Below are positions 16,767 to 26,216 of a DNA stretch of 64,000 nt, one piece after another. A model generated the notes under the pieces. It was not told the origin of the DNA. It searched no databases and saw only the letters and a list, made by a program, of their open reading frames with translations. Source of the DNA: Oscillospiraceae bacterium (GTDB lineage: Bacteria; Bacillota; Clostridia; Oscillospirales; Oscillospiraceae); assembly GCA_020025175.1 (NCBI GenBank), contig JAHHSM010000003.1, positions 1 to 64,000 on the forward strand, written 5' to 3'. Each line of letters starts with the position of its first letter. The first letter of the stretch is position 1. Both the position numbers and the translations under genes were made by a program.

Positions 16767-17438
16767 ATGAAAAAGAAAACTTCTGAAACTGTAATCATCG
16801 AGGGCCGTTATTATACGATCGCAGCTGCAAATGGCAGGGTGCTGGAAGTGGCAAATTATAATCCCGACTCCGGTGCAGCGATTCAGCTGTGGGACTACGC
16901 CGGCGCACAATGGCAGCAGTGGCAGTTCATTCTTGTGGGCCCCGATACTTACCGCATCTGTAACCGTTTTACCGGAAAGGCAATCGATCTGTGCCTTTGC
17001 GGCACGGTGGACGGCACGTGGCTGCATCAATGGGAGCCAAATACCGGAAAAAGCCAGCAATGGAAACTGGAAACAACCGACGACGGCTTTGTTCGCTTTC
17101 GTTCCGTGGTCGCTGACAAGTATCTTGATCTGTATCAGGCTTTCAGCGGCAATGGTGCCCGTGCTCAAATCTGGTCCGATAATGACGGCACAAATCAGCG
17201 CTGGACATTAAAAGATGTAACGGATAAGCAGTCCATCCGCCCCAGTGAAGCGCAAATGGAAAAGAAGCTGAAAGCACAGGTGGAAGAGGCAGCAAAAGAA
17301 ACACAAAAAGCAGCAAAAAAGGAACGCAAAGCATCCACCGCAAAAAAGACAAGTAAAAAAACATCGGAAAAAACCAAAAAAACTGCAAAAACCACTGCAT
17401 CTGAAAAAACTGCAAAAAAAGCTGCTGAAGAAAAATAA
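16767..17438 (+). CDS. Ricin-type beta-trefoil lectin domain protein with Lys/Ala-rich histone-like tail
   Basis: A 223-residue protein. Residues about 10-145 form one ricin B beta-trefoil, shown by three QxW-type repeats (QWQQWQF, QQWKL, NQRWTL) spaced about 45 residues apart and the repeated 'xGkalDv' pattern (GRVLEVAN, GKAIDLCL, DKYLDLYQ). From about 155 to the end it is almost only Lys, Ala, Thr, Ser and Glu (KKTSKKTSEKTKK-type repeats), like histone-H1/AlgP-type tails. No signal peptide or membrane helix is seen: the N-terminus is MKKKTSETVIIEG with no hydrophobic core. It is therefore predicted to be cytoplasmic, which is unusual for such lectins. GAGGAGG lies 8 nt before the ATG. Function unknown. 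Confidence 0.8.
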   Translation: MKKKTSETVIIEGRYYTIAAANGRVLEVANYNPDSGAAIQLWDYAGAQWQQWQFILVGPDTYRICNRFTGKAIDLCLCGTVDGTWLHQWEPNTGKSQQWKLETTDDGFVRFRSVVADKYLDLYQAFSGNGARAQIWSDNDGTNQRWTLKDVTDKQSIRPSEAQMEKKLKAQVEEAAKETQKAAKKERKASTAKKTSKKTSEKTKKTAKTTASEKTAKKAAEEK

Positions 17439-17451
17439 CATGGTACATCAC

Positions 17452-17485
17452 AAAGCCCCGGGATCGCATGATATCCCGGGGCTTT
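17452..17485. terminator. Hairpin after the lectin gene
   Basis: A 13-bp GC-rich stem (AAAGCCCCGGGAT / ATCCCGGGGCTTT) with an 8-nt loop, 14 nt past the stop. The 3' side has only a short T run, but it is probably the terminator of the lectin gene. Confidence 0.65.
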
Positions 17486-17495
17486 AAACATGTCA

Positions 17496-17536
17496 AAGGC
17501 GAAACAGCTTCATCCCAAAAAAAGCTGTTTCGCCTT
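17496..17536. repeat. Second hairpin, 15-bp stem, downstream of the lectin gene
   Basis: AAGGCGAAACAGCTT / AAGCTGTTTCGCCTT with an 11-nt loop and no T run. It lies between the lectin terminator and a tiny open frame with a ribosome site. Purpose unknown. Confidence 0.5.
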
Positions 17537-17555
17537 CGACAAAAGGAGATAAAAG

Positions 17556-17582
17556 ATGAAAGCGCATGACGCACTTTGTTAA
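17556..17582 (+). CDS. Possible 8-residue peptide ORF with strong ribosome site
   Basis: ATG AAA GCG CAT GAC GCA CTT TGT TAA encodes MKAHDALC. AAAAGGAGATAAAAG gives AGGAG at ideal spacing. No longer gene follows on this strand before the converging hydF terminator, so it is not an evident leader peptide. Its reality is uncertain and rests on the ribosome site alone. Just downstream, 17598-17616 is a 19-bp near-palindrome (CCGTACTTATATAATACGG). Bases 17617-17700 show nothing further. Confidence 0.2.
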   Translation: MKAHDALC

Positions 17583-17700
17583 ATAATTAACAAATCACCG
17601 TACTTATATAATACGGCAAAATACACCAATGGTCAAGCGTCGATTTCCCCAATTTGTACTACTTATTTTGGGCATAGTGACAAATTTATTGCTATAGAAA

Positions 17701-17733
17701 CAGAGCGTCGAAGGAATTTCCTCCGACGCTCTG
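17701..17733. terminator. Intrinsic terminator of hydF
   Basis: A 14-bp stem (CAGAGCGTCGAAGG / CCTCCGACGCTCTG, one G-T pair) with an AATTT loop, 6 nt past the hydF stop. Short T runs are present on both strands. Confidence 0.75.
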
Positions 17734-17738
17734 TCCTT

Positions 17739-18944
17739 TTAACAATTTAATAATTGAGCAATTTCCGGAAAGGGCTCCAGCGAACGTGCCAAAATTCCAT
17801 GCAAGTGGGCAATGGCAATGCCGTAATTGGTCATAGGAATGCTCTGCTCTGCTGCGCATTTTTGTCGATAACGCATTTCCCGTGGATTCAGCATGCAGGC
17901 ACCGCAGTGAATCACAAGACGATAGGGTGACAGCTCTTCCGGAAATTCCGTTCCGGAGGAAAAGGCAAACTCCAGCTTCTTTCCGGCGTGCTTTTGAATC
18001 CAGTTGGGCAGCTTCACCGTGCCGATATCATCGCACTGGCGGTGATGGGTGCATCCTTCGGAAATCAGAATCTTATCACCGTCATGCAATGTATCCAGCA
18101 CTGCTGCGCCGCGCACCGCTTCCTGCAAAACGCCTTTATGACGGGCAAGGAGGATGGAAAAGGATGTAAGAGGGATATCTTTCGGTATATCCGCAGAAAC
18201 TTTGGCAAATGCCTGACTGTCTGTAATGACAAGTTTAGGTGGCTCATTCAGCTTTGCAAGAGTCCCTTTCAGCTCCGTATCCTGCACAACAAGGCAGCCG
18301 GCATGTGCATCCAGTACATCACGCATGGTCTGCACCTGCGGCAAAATCATGCGTCCCTTGGGCGCAGCCGCGTCAATGGGTGTCACCAACACGACCCAAT
18401 CCGACGGATTCAGCAAATCCCGTACAATGGGGCGCTCTTTTTCGTCCGTCAGCGTCATGTGCCCCACCAGTTCCTTCAATGCCTCAATATGGATGCCTGC
18501 CTGCGCGCTGACATAAAGCGTATTTCCATCCCTTTCGGGCACGGTTTCCAGCAAATCGCATTTGCTCCGTACCACCACATAGGGAAGTTCCTTTTCAGAA
18601 AACAACTGCAGCAATTCTTCGTCAGCTCCACGCAGCGGTTTCGTCGCATCTGCCACTAAAATTGCGATATCGCAGCGGTTGAGCACCTGCTTTGCCTTTT
18701 TGACACGCTGTTCACCCAATGCGCCCTCATCATCCACACCCGGTGTGTCGATAATCATTACAGGCCCCATAGGTAAAAGCTCCATCGCTTTTTTTACCGG
18801 ATCTGTGGTCGTCCCCTGTACATCGGAAACAACCGATAATTGCTGATTCGTAAATGCGTTGACCAAACTCGATTTTCCGGCATTGCGGCATCCAAAAAAG
18901 CCAATGTGGACACGGTCGCCGGAAGCTGCTGCCTGCACGCTCAT
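17739..18944 (-). CDS. hydF: [FeFe]-hydrogenase H-cluster maturation GTPase HydF
   Basis: A 401-residue maturase that scaffolds the 2Fe subcluster made by HydE and HydG and delivers it to the hydrogenase. The N-terminal GTPase has G1 GCRNAGKSS (18-26), G3 DTPG and a KCDL-type G4 (SKCDLLE). The middle dimerisation domain follows. The C-terminal cluster-binding ligands are the CTHH segment and the HCGAC motif, in the CxH...HCxxC order typical of HydF. GGGAGG precedes the ATG. No hydE, hydG or hydrogenase gene is in the window, so the maturases are split on this chromosome. It follows the ABC-F gene by 84 bp and may share its transcript. Confidence 0.95.
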   Translation of the reverse strand: MSVQAAASGDRVHIGFFGCRNAGKSSLVNAFTNQQLSVVSDVQGTTTDPVKKAMELLPMGPVMIIDTPGVDDEGALGEQRVKKAKQVLNRCDIAILVADATKPLRGADEELLQLFSEKELPYVVVRSKCDLLETVPERDGNTLYVSAQAGIHIEALKELVGHMTLTDEKERPIVRDLLNPSDWVVLVTPIDAAAPKGRMILPQVQTMRDVLDAHAGCLVVQDTELKGTLAKLNEPPKLVITDSQAFAKVSADIPKDIPLTSFSILLARHKGVLQEAVRGAAVLDTLHDGDKILISEGCTHHRQCDDIGTVKLPNWIQKHAGKKLEFAFSSGTEFPEELSPYRLVIHCGACMLNPREMRYRQKCAAEQSIPMTNYGIAIAHLHGILARSLEPFPEIAQLLNC

Positions 18945-19028
18945 AAAGATGCTTCCTCCCGTTTTTAAACTATGTTTATTTTACAGAACTCTGCTGCGCT
19001 ATCATGTAGCAGCCGCAACAAAATTCTA

Positions 19029-20801
19029 CTATTTTTGCGCAGCAATTCGCTCTGCCAAATCATTGAGATAGAGCCAGCGCTCCTCTTTTTCCGCCAAGGT
19101 CTCCTCCAGTTTCTCCTTTTTCTCCATCCATTCCTGCAATTTCACATAATCATGAGACGATGCGCCAATTCCGGCATCACATGCGGCAATTTCTTCTTCC
19201 AACGCTGCGATTTCTTCATCAATATGATCAAATTCATGCTGCTCCTTGAAGGAGAATTTCAATTTCTGCTGCTTGGGTGCCGCCGGCTTCGGAGATACCC
19301 CTTCTTTTTTTATGCGCTCGGGCGCTTCCTCCCGAGAACGCTTTTCATCGTAATCAGACCAGTTGCCTGTATAGCGGCGCACTTCTCCGCCGCTGCATAC
19401 CTCAAAGATCTGCTCGGCAATTTTATCAAGGAAATAGCGGTCATGGGATACAGCAACCACCGCCCCTTGAAAAGATTGGAGATAATCTTCCAAAATCGTC
19501 AGCGTTTCCGTGTCCAAATCGTTGGTTGGCTCGTCCATCAAAAGAACATTGGGCGCCGACATCAGCACGCTGAGCAAATACAGTCTGCGCTTTTCTCCGC
19601 CGGAAAGTCCACCAATAAATTTCCGCTGGGTTTCACCGGGAAACAAAAATTTTTCCAGCATTTGGGATGCTGTAAATGTTCCCTCATCCGTATGAATCTC
19701 ACGGGCAATATCCGTAATAAAATCATAGACTCTCTGCTTGGGATTCATGGCTTTATCGCCCTCCTGAGCAAAATAGCCCAGCTTCACCGTCACGCCTGTA
19801 TCCACACTGCCGCTGTCAGGCTGCAGCGTACCTGCAATAATATTCAGCAATGTACTTTTTCCTGCGCCGTTGCTGCCCACTACACCGATACGATCTCTTT
19901 TTTGAATATGGCAGGAAAAAGGCTTCAAAACCCTGCGTCCCTCAAAGGACTTTTCAATATCAATCAATTCAATGCATTTTTTACCCAAACGGGATGATGC
20001 CGCGCTGAGTGACAGTTTCTCATCCGTCTCCGGCCCGCTTTGGGCTTTCAGCGCCTCGTAGCGCTCAATGCGATCCCTGCTTTTTGTTCTTCTCGCCTGG
20101 GCACCACGCTGAATCCATGCTGTCTCCTGACGCAGCAGCGTCTGACGTTTCCGCTCTGCCGCCTCAGCCATTTCATAGCGTTCCGCCTTGAGTGCCAAAT
20201 AGTGGGAATAATTTGCCTCATAGGTATACAGCTTTCCGTGATCGATTTCCGCAATGCGATTGCACACATGCTCCAAAAAATAGCGGTCATGGGTAATCAT
20301 AACGATACTGCCTTTAAAGCGGCGCAAATATTCTTCCAGCCACACGATCATATCGCCGTCGAGATGGTTGGTAGGCTCATCGAGCAGCAGCAGCTCTGCC
20401 GGCCGCAGCAATGCCGCCGCCAACGCCGCGCGTTTCCGCTGACCGCCGGAGAGTGTTCCCACTTTCTGCTCAAAATCCCCAAGGCCCAGCCGCTGAAGCA
20501 TCGCTTTGCACTCATATTCTTCGCTGCTGTCCGCATCTGCCATCACCTGCTGCAATACAGTCAGCTCCGCATCCATGATAGGACGCTGCGTCAAATAGGA
20601 TACACGGCACCCCGTGGTAAAAATTACCTCACCGCTGTCCGGCTCCTCCGCTCCCGACAAAATACGAAGCAGGGTAGATTTCCCGGTACCGTTGATACCG
20701 ACGATACCGACCTTATCCGTTTCATTCAAAAAGAGGGATACATCATTCAAAATCTGACGCATACCATAATTCATAAAAATATTCTGTGCCGAAAGCAGCA
20801 T
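19029..20801 (-). CDS. ABC-F family ATPase (Uup/YdiF-like)
   Basis: A 590-residue soluble protein with two ABC ATPase domains and no membrane domain. Walker A motifs are GINGTGKST (about 37-45) and GSNGAGKST, signatures LSGGQRKR and LSGGEKRR, Walker B LLLLDEPTNHLDGD and VLLMDEPTNDLDTE. Between the domains is a charged P-site-tRNA-interaction linker (about 195-275, rich in Arg/Lys/Glu). The last ~85 residues form a coiled coil like the DNA-binding tail of Uup. The family acts on translating ribosomes (EttA, Uup, YdiF, or antibiotic protection). The long C-terminal coil favours Uup/YdiF; a resistance role cannot be claimed. AAAAGGAG precedes the ATG. Confidence 0.9.
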   Translation of the reverse strand: MLLSAQNIFMNYGMRQILNDVSLFLNETDKVGIVGINGTGKSTLLRILSGAEEPDSGEVIFTTGCRVSYLTQRPIMDAELTVLQQVMADADSSEEYECKAMLQRLGLGDFEQKVGTLSGGQRKRAALAAALLRPAELLLLDEPTNHLDGDMIVWLEEYLRRFKGSIVMITHDRYFLEHVCNRIAEIDHGKLYTYEANYSHYLALKAERYEMAEAAERKRQTLLRQETAWIQRGAQARRTKSRDRIERYEALKAQSGPETDEKLSLSAASSRLGKKCIELIDIEKSFEGRRVLKPFSCHIQKRDRIGVVGSNGAGKSTLLNIIAGTLQPDSGSVDTGVTVKLGYFAQEGDKAMNPKQRVYDFITDIAREIHTDEGTFTASQMLEKFLFPGETQRKFIGGLSGGEKRRLYLLSVLMSAPNVLLMDEPTNDLDTETLTILEDYLQSFQGAVVAVSHDRYFLDKIAEQIFEVCSGGEVRRYTGNWSDYDEKRSREEAPERIKKEGVSPKPAAPKQQKLKFSFKEQHEFDHIDEEIAALEEEIAACDAGIGASSHDYVKLQEWMEKKEKLEETLAEKEERWLYLNDLAERIAAQK

Positions 20802-20832
20802 GGCGCGCGCTCCTTTTCTTATGGTTTCATCC

Positions 20833-20848
20833 CCACCCGATCGGGTGG
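20833..20848. repeat. Perfect 16-bp palindrome between aroK and the ABC-F gene
   Basis: CCACCCGATCGGGTGG. It may be the 3' hairpin of aroK (6-bp stem, GATC loop, no T run) or an operator near the ABC-F start at 20801. Confidence 0.4.
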
Positions 20849-20860
20849 AATATCATTGTA

Positions 20861-21376
20861 TCACTGCATGTCAAATGCACAAATAATTTTTTCCACAACA
20901 CGCTCTGTCTCGTTATGCGCTTGATCCATAGAAACCGTGATATCCGCCCAGCGGTGGTAGGTTGGCGTGCGCAGTTCGTAAATATCCGCCAGCGTCTGTC
21001 CCGGTGCAAACGCGATTCCGCGTGTTGCGATATTCCGAATCCGGCGCGTGAGCTCATCCAGCGGCACATCGATATACACAAAATCACCGTTTTGCGCAAG
21101 ATGCTCCATGGCCTTTTCGCTCAAGGCCACGCTGCCGCCGGTGGCAATCACAGTGCCTTGATACTCCGTTTCCAAAATCGTATCCTCTTCCACCTGCAAA
21201 AAGGCATCCAACCCGCGCTCATCCAGAATTTCCTGCAGCGTGCAGCCTTCACGATGCGCAATCAAAATGTCGCTGTCCACAAAATCCATACCCAGTGTTT
21301 TCGCCAAAATGACACCCACTGTACTCTTTCCACTGCCGGGCATACCAATCAATACAATATTCTTCTCTCTTTTCAT
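20861..21376 (-). CDS. aroK: Shikimate kinase
   Basis: A 171-residue P-loop kinase of the shikimate pathway, phosphorylating shikimate at the 3-hydroxyl. Walker A GMPGSGKST, the shikimate-binding DSD segment (DFVDSDILI), ATGGSV (the GG motif) and a lid Arg region (TRGIAF) are visible. Start ATG 21376 has GGGGAG 7 nt upstream; GTG and TTG codons just before it are less well placed. It follows nfo by 13 nt in the same transcript. The dehydroquinase gene of the same pathway is separate at 34434. Confidence 0.9.
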   Translation of the reverse strand: MKREKNIVLIGMPGSGKSTVGVILAKTLGMDFVDSDILIAHREGCTLQEILDERGLDAFLQVEEDTILETEYQGTVIATGGSVALSEKAMEHLAQNGDFVYIDVPLDELTRRIRNIATRGIAFAPGQTLADIYELRTPTYHRWADITVSMDQAHNETERVVEKIICAFDMQ

Positions 21377-21389
21377 CACCAAACTCCCC

Positions 21390-22223
21390 TTAATCCTGAT
21401 ACAAAGAACGCATCAAGGCAATCTCCGCCGCATAGCCTGAGAGTTCATTCGGTGTTTCCAGGCAGAAAGGCAGATGCTTCAGCAGCGGATGATTGGTCAC
21501 AGCACTCAGTGCTTCCGTGCCGATATGGCCTTCACCGATCTTTGCGTGGCGATCCTTATGCGCTCCCAGCGGATTCATGCTGTCATTTAAATGCAGTGCC
21601 TTCAGGCGGTCAATGCCGATCAAACGGTCAAACTCAGATAATACCGCATCCAGATTGCCGGCAATATCATAGCCACCGTCCCAAACGTGGCAGGTATCCA
21701 TGCAGATACCCAGATGGTCATTCAATTCCACCCGATCCATGATCGCACGCAGCTCCTCAAAGGTACGCCCTACTTCGGTACCCTTCCCTGCCATAGTTTC
21801 CAGCAAAACCGTTGTCTGCTGTTCCGGTTTCAAAACGGCATTCAATGCCTCGGCAATCAGCTCAATTCCCTTCTCCGCCCCCTGCTTCACATGGCTGCCG
21901 GGATGGAAATTATAATAATTTCCGGGAATATATTCCAGCCGCATCAAATCATCCGCCATGGTATTGCGCGCAAATGCGCGCAGTCCTTCATCCGCAGCAC
22001 AGGCATTGAGCGTATAGGGTGCGTGGGCAATCACTTTTGCAAAGCCGTGCTCCTCCATCATTTGACGCAAGTTTTCCATATCCGCCACATTCAACGGCTT
22101 TGCACTGCCGCCGCGGGGATTCCTTGTGAAAAACTGAAATGTATCCGCGCCGATCGACAGTGCTTCTTTTCCCATATGGGCATAGCCTTTGGACGAGGAT
22201 AAATGACATCCAATATGTAACAT
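21390..22223 (-). CDS. nfo: Endonuclease IV (AP endonuclease)
   Basis: A 277-residue TIM-barrel, zinc-dependent AP endonuclease that cuts 5' of abasic sites in base-excision repair. Family signatures: [10 protein letters not shown] start, [76 protein letters not shown] and the ETP metal ligands near the end. The metal-binding His, Asp and Glu residues all appear present. Start 22223 (MLHIGCH) is preferred over 22256, which would run back across a terminator hairpin. AAAGGAACGG is the ribosome site and abuts the T run of the ftsH terminator. Confidence 0.94.
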   Translation of the reverse strand: MLHIGCHLSSSKGYAHMGKEALSIGADTFQFFTRNPRGGSAKPLNVADMENLRQMMEEHGFAKVIAHAPYTLNACAADEGLRAFARNTMADDLMRLEYIPGNYYNFHPGSHVKQGAEKGIELIAEALNAVLKPEQQTTVLLETMAGKGTEVGRTFEELRAIMDRVELNDHLGICMDTCHVWDGGYDIAGNLDAVLSEFDRLIGIDRLKALHLNDSMNPLGAHKDRHAKIGEGHIGTEALSAVTNHPLLKHLPFCLETPNELSGYAAEIALMRSLYQD

Positions 22224-22237
22224 ACCAACCGTTCCTT

Positions 22238-22269
22238 TCAAAAAACAGGACAGCATCTGCTGTCCTGTT
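22238..22269 (-). terminator. Intrinsic terminator of the gdpP-to-ftsH operon, abutting nfo
   Basis: A 12-bp stem (AACAGGACAGCA / TGCTGTCCTGTT) with a TC loop. On the minus strand it is followed by six T, directly after which comes the nfo ribosome site. Confidence 0.85.
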
Positions 22270-22280
22270 TTCTCTTACAA

Positions 22281-24233
22281 TCACTCTTCTTTTGATACCT
22301 GAGCCGCAGTTTCTTCCTCAGGGGCAAAAATTGCTTCAAACGCGTCCGCTTCCATCGTTTCATGTTCCAGCAGATATTGGGCAACAATATGCAGTTTATC
22401 CTCCTGCTCGCGCAGAATTTTTTCACAGCGCATACTGCTTTCATCAATGATTGCCTTGATCTCATCATCGATTTCCGCAGCAATTTTTTCAGAATAGGTA
22501 CGCTGCTGCGCCATGCTGCGGCCAATGAAAATTTCATCCTGACCGGATTCAAAGGAGATCGTACCGATTTTATCGCTCATGCCGTAAACCGTGACCATCT
22601 TGCGCGCCATATTGGAGGCGCGCTGAATATCATTGGATGCGCCGGTGGAAATATCACCGAGAATCAATTTTTCCGCCGTGCGTCCACCCAGCAGTGCCAC
22701 AATTTCATCCAGCAGATAGCTCTTGGAAATATAGCTGCGCTCCTCCGCCGGCAGACTGATGGTCATACCACCGGCACCGCCACGGGGAATGATTGTAATC
22801 TGGTGTACTGGATCGCAGTTTGGAAGCATGCGCATGACGATCGCATGACCTGCTTCATGATATGCCGTCAAACGGCGCTCTTTTTCCGGAATAATACGGC
22901 TCTTCTTTTCAGGACCGGCAATGACCTTGAGCATTGCTTCCCGCATATCCGCCATCGTAATCACTTTTTCATTGTTGCGTGCCGCCATCAAAGCGCTTTC
23001 ATTGGCAAGATTCTCCAGATCGGCACCTGCAAAGCCGGTGGTCGATCTTGCAAGCACATTCAAATCCACATCATCTGCCAGCGGCTTATTCTTCACATGA
23101 ACTTTCAAGATTTCTTCACGGCCATGCACATCGGGCAGTCCCACGTAGATCTGTCTGTCAAATCGACCGGGACGCAGTAGCGCAGGGTCCAATACATCCT
23201 GACGGTTGGTTGCCGCAATAATAACAACGCCTTCGTTTCTCTCAAAACCGTCCATCTCCACGAGGAGCTGGTTCAAGGTCTGTTCTCTTTCGTCGTTGCC
23301 GCCGCCAAGACCGGTGCCTCTTTGACGACCCACAGCATCGATTTCATCAATAAAAACAATACCCGGCGCATTTTCTTTTGCCTGCTTGAACAAATCACGC
23401 ACACGGGATGCACCGACACCCACATACATTTCCACAAAATCGGAACCGGAAATGCTCAAAAAGTTGACGCTTGCCTCACCGGCAATTGCCTTTGCCAGCA
23501 ATGTTTTACCGGTACCCGGAGGACCCACCAGCAAAACGCCCTTTGGAATCCTGGCACCAAGCGCAGTATATTTCTCAGGATCTTTCAGAAAATCAACAAT
23601 TTCCTTCAGTTCTTCTTTTTCCTCTTTCGCACCGGCCACATCCGCAAATGTAATTTTCTTACCATCCGATACACCCTGATGCACATTTGCCTTTCCAAAT
23701 TTGGTGGTTCTCTCCATCTGTCCGCCGCTCCCGGCACCGCGCTGCATGGCGCCAAACAGCCAAAATCCGCCCAACATCAAAAGTAGGAATACAAACGGCA
23801 TCAGCATACCCCAGCCGGACATTTCCCTGGCGCGCTGATAATCATACCCTACAATAATATGACGGTTGCTTTGACTATCAATCAAGTTGCCCAGATCTTC
23901 CCGGAACATCTGTACATCATAAAGATCATAAACAATGTGCTTATCCTCATTATGATAAGGTTTATACAATTCCAAAGACAGCCGTTTTCCAACCACAGTA
24001 AAGGAGCGCACATTTTCGTTTTCAAACTGCGCAACGATTTCGGAATATTGCACGCCGTCCTTTTGCTTTGTTCCTTCCAGCATGAGATATGCCATACCCA
24101 AAACAACGACAATGATCAAAAGCACCCAACCAATTTGATCCCATCGTTTATTGCGCTTTTGCTTGCGTTCCTGCTTCAATTTTTCCAGATCAGGTCCCTT
24201 TCGGGGATCCTGAAAATTCTTTTGAGGTTCCAT
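22281..24233 (-). CDS. ftsH: ATP-dependent zinc metalloprotease FtsH
   Basis: A 650-residue membrane AAA+ protease that degrades misfolded and regulatory proteins. N-terminal TM1 (about 33-53), an extracytoplasmic region, TM2 (about 143-161), then the AAA domain: Walker A GPPGTGKT (237-244), Walker B IVFIDEID and the second region of homology with [20 protein letters not shown]. The peptidase domain has HEAGH (459-463) and a distal Asp ligand region. Start 24233 follows AGGAAGG. It is the last gene of a hexacistronic run with hpt and tilS, the classic Firmicute tilS-hpt-ftsH order. Confidence 0.97.
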   Translation of the reverse strand: MEPQKNFQDPRKGPDLEKLKQERKQKRNKRWDQIGWVLLIIVVVLGMAYLMLEGTKQKDGVQYSEIVAQFENENVRSFTVVGKRLSLELYKPYHNEDKHIVYDLYDVQMFREDLGNLIDSQSNRHIIVGYDYQRAREMSGWGMLMPFVFLLLMLGGFWLFGAMQRGAGSGGQMERTTKFGKANVHQGVSDGKKITFADVAGAKEEKEELKEIVDFLKDPEKYTALGARIPKGVLLVGPPGTGKTLLAKAIAGEASVNFLSISGSDFVEMYVGVGASRVRDLFKQAKENAPGIVFIDEIDAVGRQRGTGLGGGNDEREQTLNQLLVEMDGFERNEGVVIIAATNRQDVLDPALLRPGRFDRQIYVGLPDVHGREEILKVHVKNKPLADDVDLNVLARSTTGFAGADLENLANESALMAARNNEKVITMADMREAMLKVIAGPEKKSRIIPEKERRLTAYHEAGHAIVMRMLPNCDPVHQITIIPRGGAGGMTISLPAEERSYISKSYLLDEIVALLGGRTAEKLILGDISTGASNDIQRASNMARKMVTVYGMSDKIGTISFESGQDEIFIGRSMAQQRTYSEKIAAEIDDEIKAIIDESSMRCEKILREQEDKLHIVAQYLLEHETMEADAFEAIFAPEEETAAQVSKEE

Positions 24234-24300
24234 TTTCGTTTCCTTCCTATTTCCGACATCTGCCGCAAATGGTTTTAGGGCATTTTTCACATACCCGTAT

Positions 24301-24846
24301 TTATTCATAGATCTCAGGTTTCAAAATGCCGATATAGGGCAAATTGCGATAGCGATCTGCATAATCAAGACCATAACCGACAACAAATTCATCCGGTACA
24401 GTAAACCCGGTATACTCGGGATGAATCGGCTTTTCGCGGCGCGCCGGCTTATCCAGCAGCACACACAGCTTCACGCTCGCCGCACCACGGTCCATCAGAT
24501 GACGGGATACGTTGTAGAGCGTATTGCCGCTGTCCAGAATATCTTCCACCAGAATAATATTGCGGCCTGTCAAATCTGCCCTGATATCATAATTGATCTT
24601 CACGACGCCGGAGCTGCTCGTACCGTTATTATAAGAAGATACCGCCATGAAGTCCAAACCGCTGTGAATCGGACAATAGCGCATCAAATCTGCAAAAAAC
24701 ATAAAAGAACCACGCAATACGCCAACAAACAGCGGATCTTTATCTTCATAATCCTGTGCGATCTGATCCGCGATCTCCTTTACACGCTTTGTCAATTCTT
24801 CTTCAGAAATCAAAACCTTGAGGATATCATTTTCGATTGTCTTCAT
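24301..24846 (-). CDS. hpt: Hypoxanthine-guanine phosphoribosyltransferase
   Basis: A 181-residue purine-salvage enzyme converting hypoxanthine or guanine with PRPP to IMP or GMP. The PRPP-binding motif [13 protein letters not shown], the flexible loop [11 protein letters not shown] and the C-terminal purine-site segment ([24 protein letters not shown]) are clear. The start at 24846 is supported by GGGAG 8 nt upstream; the in-frame ATG at 24897 lies inside tilS. It sits between tilS and ftsH as in many Firmicutes. Confidence 0.95.
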   Translation of the reverse strand: MKTIENDILKVLISEEELTKRVKEIADQIAQDYEDKDPLFVGVLRGSFMFFADLMRYCPIHSGLDFMAVSSYNNGTSSSGVVKINYDIRADLTGRNIILVEDILDSGNTLYNVSRHLMDRGAASVKLCVLLDKPARREKPIHPEYTGFTVPDEFVVGYGLDYADRYRNLPYIGILKPEIYE

Positions 24847-24871
24847 AGCCGTTTCTCCCATCATTTTTTCA

Positions 24872-26209
24872 TTATCGTTTTTCAAAATCAAGCACATATT
24901 TTAAATTTTTCTTTTTTTCTGCAAACTGGCGATCCACACCGATGCCCAGTACTGCGGCAACACGGTTTCCAACATAGATAACCGGCGTTTCTTCTCTTTC
25001 TTTCATGCCGATTCCCACATCAACGAAAAGCCGTTTTAAGCTGCGGCTGCCTTCCTGTCCCGGCAGCGTCATACGATCCTGCGGCTGCCAGTGATCAACG
25101 TAAACCGGCTCAGCAATCGCGTCATTATTCAAAATGAGCCTTCCCGGTCTTTCTTCAATCGCTTCCTGTGTCACACAGCACCGCACATGCCATCCTCCCG
25201 CACGCACCTCGCCCACGGGCAGAAGCATTCTGCGTTCCAACACATGCTGCCTTTGCGCATATAGGCGAAACATTTCATAAACATTTCGTGCTATGATGCC
25301 TCTGGGCAGTGAAAGCTGCGCTGTGGGCCCGCTGTTTTTCACCAGCTCCAGCACAGCCTGAATATGGCGTGCCGTCACGTCTTTTTTCGAAGCATGCAGC
25401 AAATCAAACATATGCCGCACCACTCTGCTCTGCAGCGCCGTCGGCAGATCGATCAGCACTGCGCGCTCCAAAGATACATAGTCTTCACAGCGCTGCACCG
25501 ATTGACAGGCGCGCCCTGCCATTTTATTTAAATATGCGTCATCCTGCCGCAAAAGCTGCGCTGTTTTGTTCAGCGCCTCTTCCACTCTGGGGTTCAGCTC
25601 CTGCAGCAGCGGCAGGACTTCATGGCGGATGCGGTTGCGTGTGTACACCAACTCCCGGTTGGTTTCATCCTCCACAAATCCAATCTGCCGCTCATGCAGA
25701 TAACGCTCAATCTCCTCACGGCTCGTATCCAGCAAAGGACGGATAAAAATCCCACGCACAGGCTGAATACCGGACAACCCCGTCAAACCCGTTCCGCGAA
25801 TGAGATTCATCAAAACCGTTTCCGCATTATCGCCGCGGTGATGCGCCGTTGCAACACGAACTGCACCGACTCGCTGTGCGGTTTTTTCTAAAAATGCATA
25901 ACGCAGATTCCGCCCTGCTTCTTCCAATGACCAGTCATGCGTCTGCGCTGCCGTGCGCACATCACCGTGCTCCACATAAAAAGGAATTTGATGCGCAATG
26001 CAGTATTCCTGCACAAACGCCTCATCCCGATCTGCCGCAGCACCGCGCAGACCGTGGTTGTAATGGGCTGCCGCCACGGAAAATCCATATTGCAGAGAAA
26101 GCTCCTGCATCCATGCCAGCAGACACATGGAATCCGCTCCGCCGGACACGGCGCAAAGCACCAGACCGGAATCCGGAAGCATATCATAGGCTCGGATTAG
26201 ATCCTGTTT
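24872..26209 (-). CDS. tilS: tRNA(Ile)-lysidine synthase
   Basis: A 445-residue enzyme that modifies C34 of the CAU anticodon of tRNA-Ile to lysidine, enabling AUA decoding. The N-terminal PP-loop ATPase motif is LCAVSGGADSMCLL, followed by AAHYNHGLRG and the family's THHRGDNAETVLMNLIRGTGLTGLSG. The C-terminal lysidine/tRNA-binding domain is present (QPQDRMTLPGQEGSRSLKRLFVD). The start is GTG at 26209, 7 nt after the dnaB stop, with GAGG inside the dnaB end. The ORF could be extended to 26251 but that overlaps dnaB. Confidence 0.93.
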   Translation of the reverse strand, partial: KQDLIRAYDMLPDSGLVLCAVSGGADSMCLLAWMQELSLQYGFSVAAAHYNHGLRGAAADRDEAFVQEYCIAHQIPFYVEHGDVRTAAQTHDWSLEEAGRNLRYAFLEKTAQRVGAVRVATAHHRGDNAETVLMNLIRGTGLTGLSGIQPVRGIFIRPLLDTSREEIERYLHERQIGFVEDETNRELVYTRNRIRHEVLPLLQELNPRVEEALNKTAQLLRQDDAYLNKMAGRACQSVQRCEDYVSLERAVLIDLPTALQSRVVRHMFDLLHASKKDVTARHIQAVLELVKNSGPTAQLSLPRGIIARNVYEMFRLYAQRQHVLERRMLLPVGEVRAGGWHVRCCVTQEAIEERPGRLILNNDAIAEPVYVDHWQPQDRMTLPGQEGSRSLKRLFVDVGIGMKEREETPVIYVGNRVAAVLGIGVDRQFAEKKKNLKYVLDFEKR

Positions 26210-26216
26210 CACTGTA

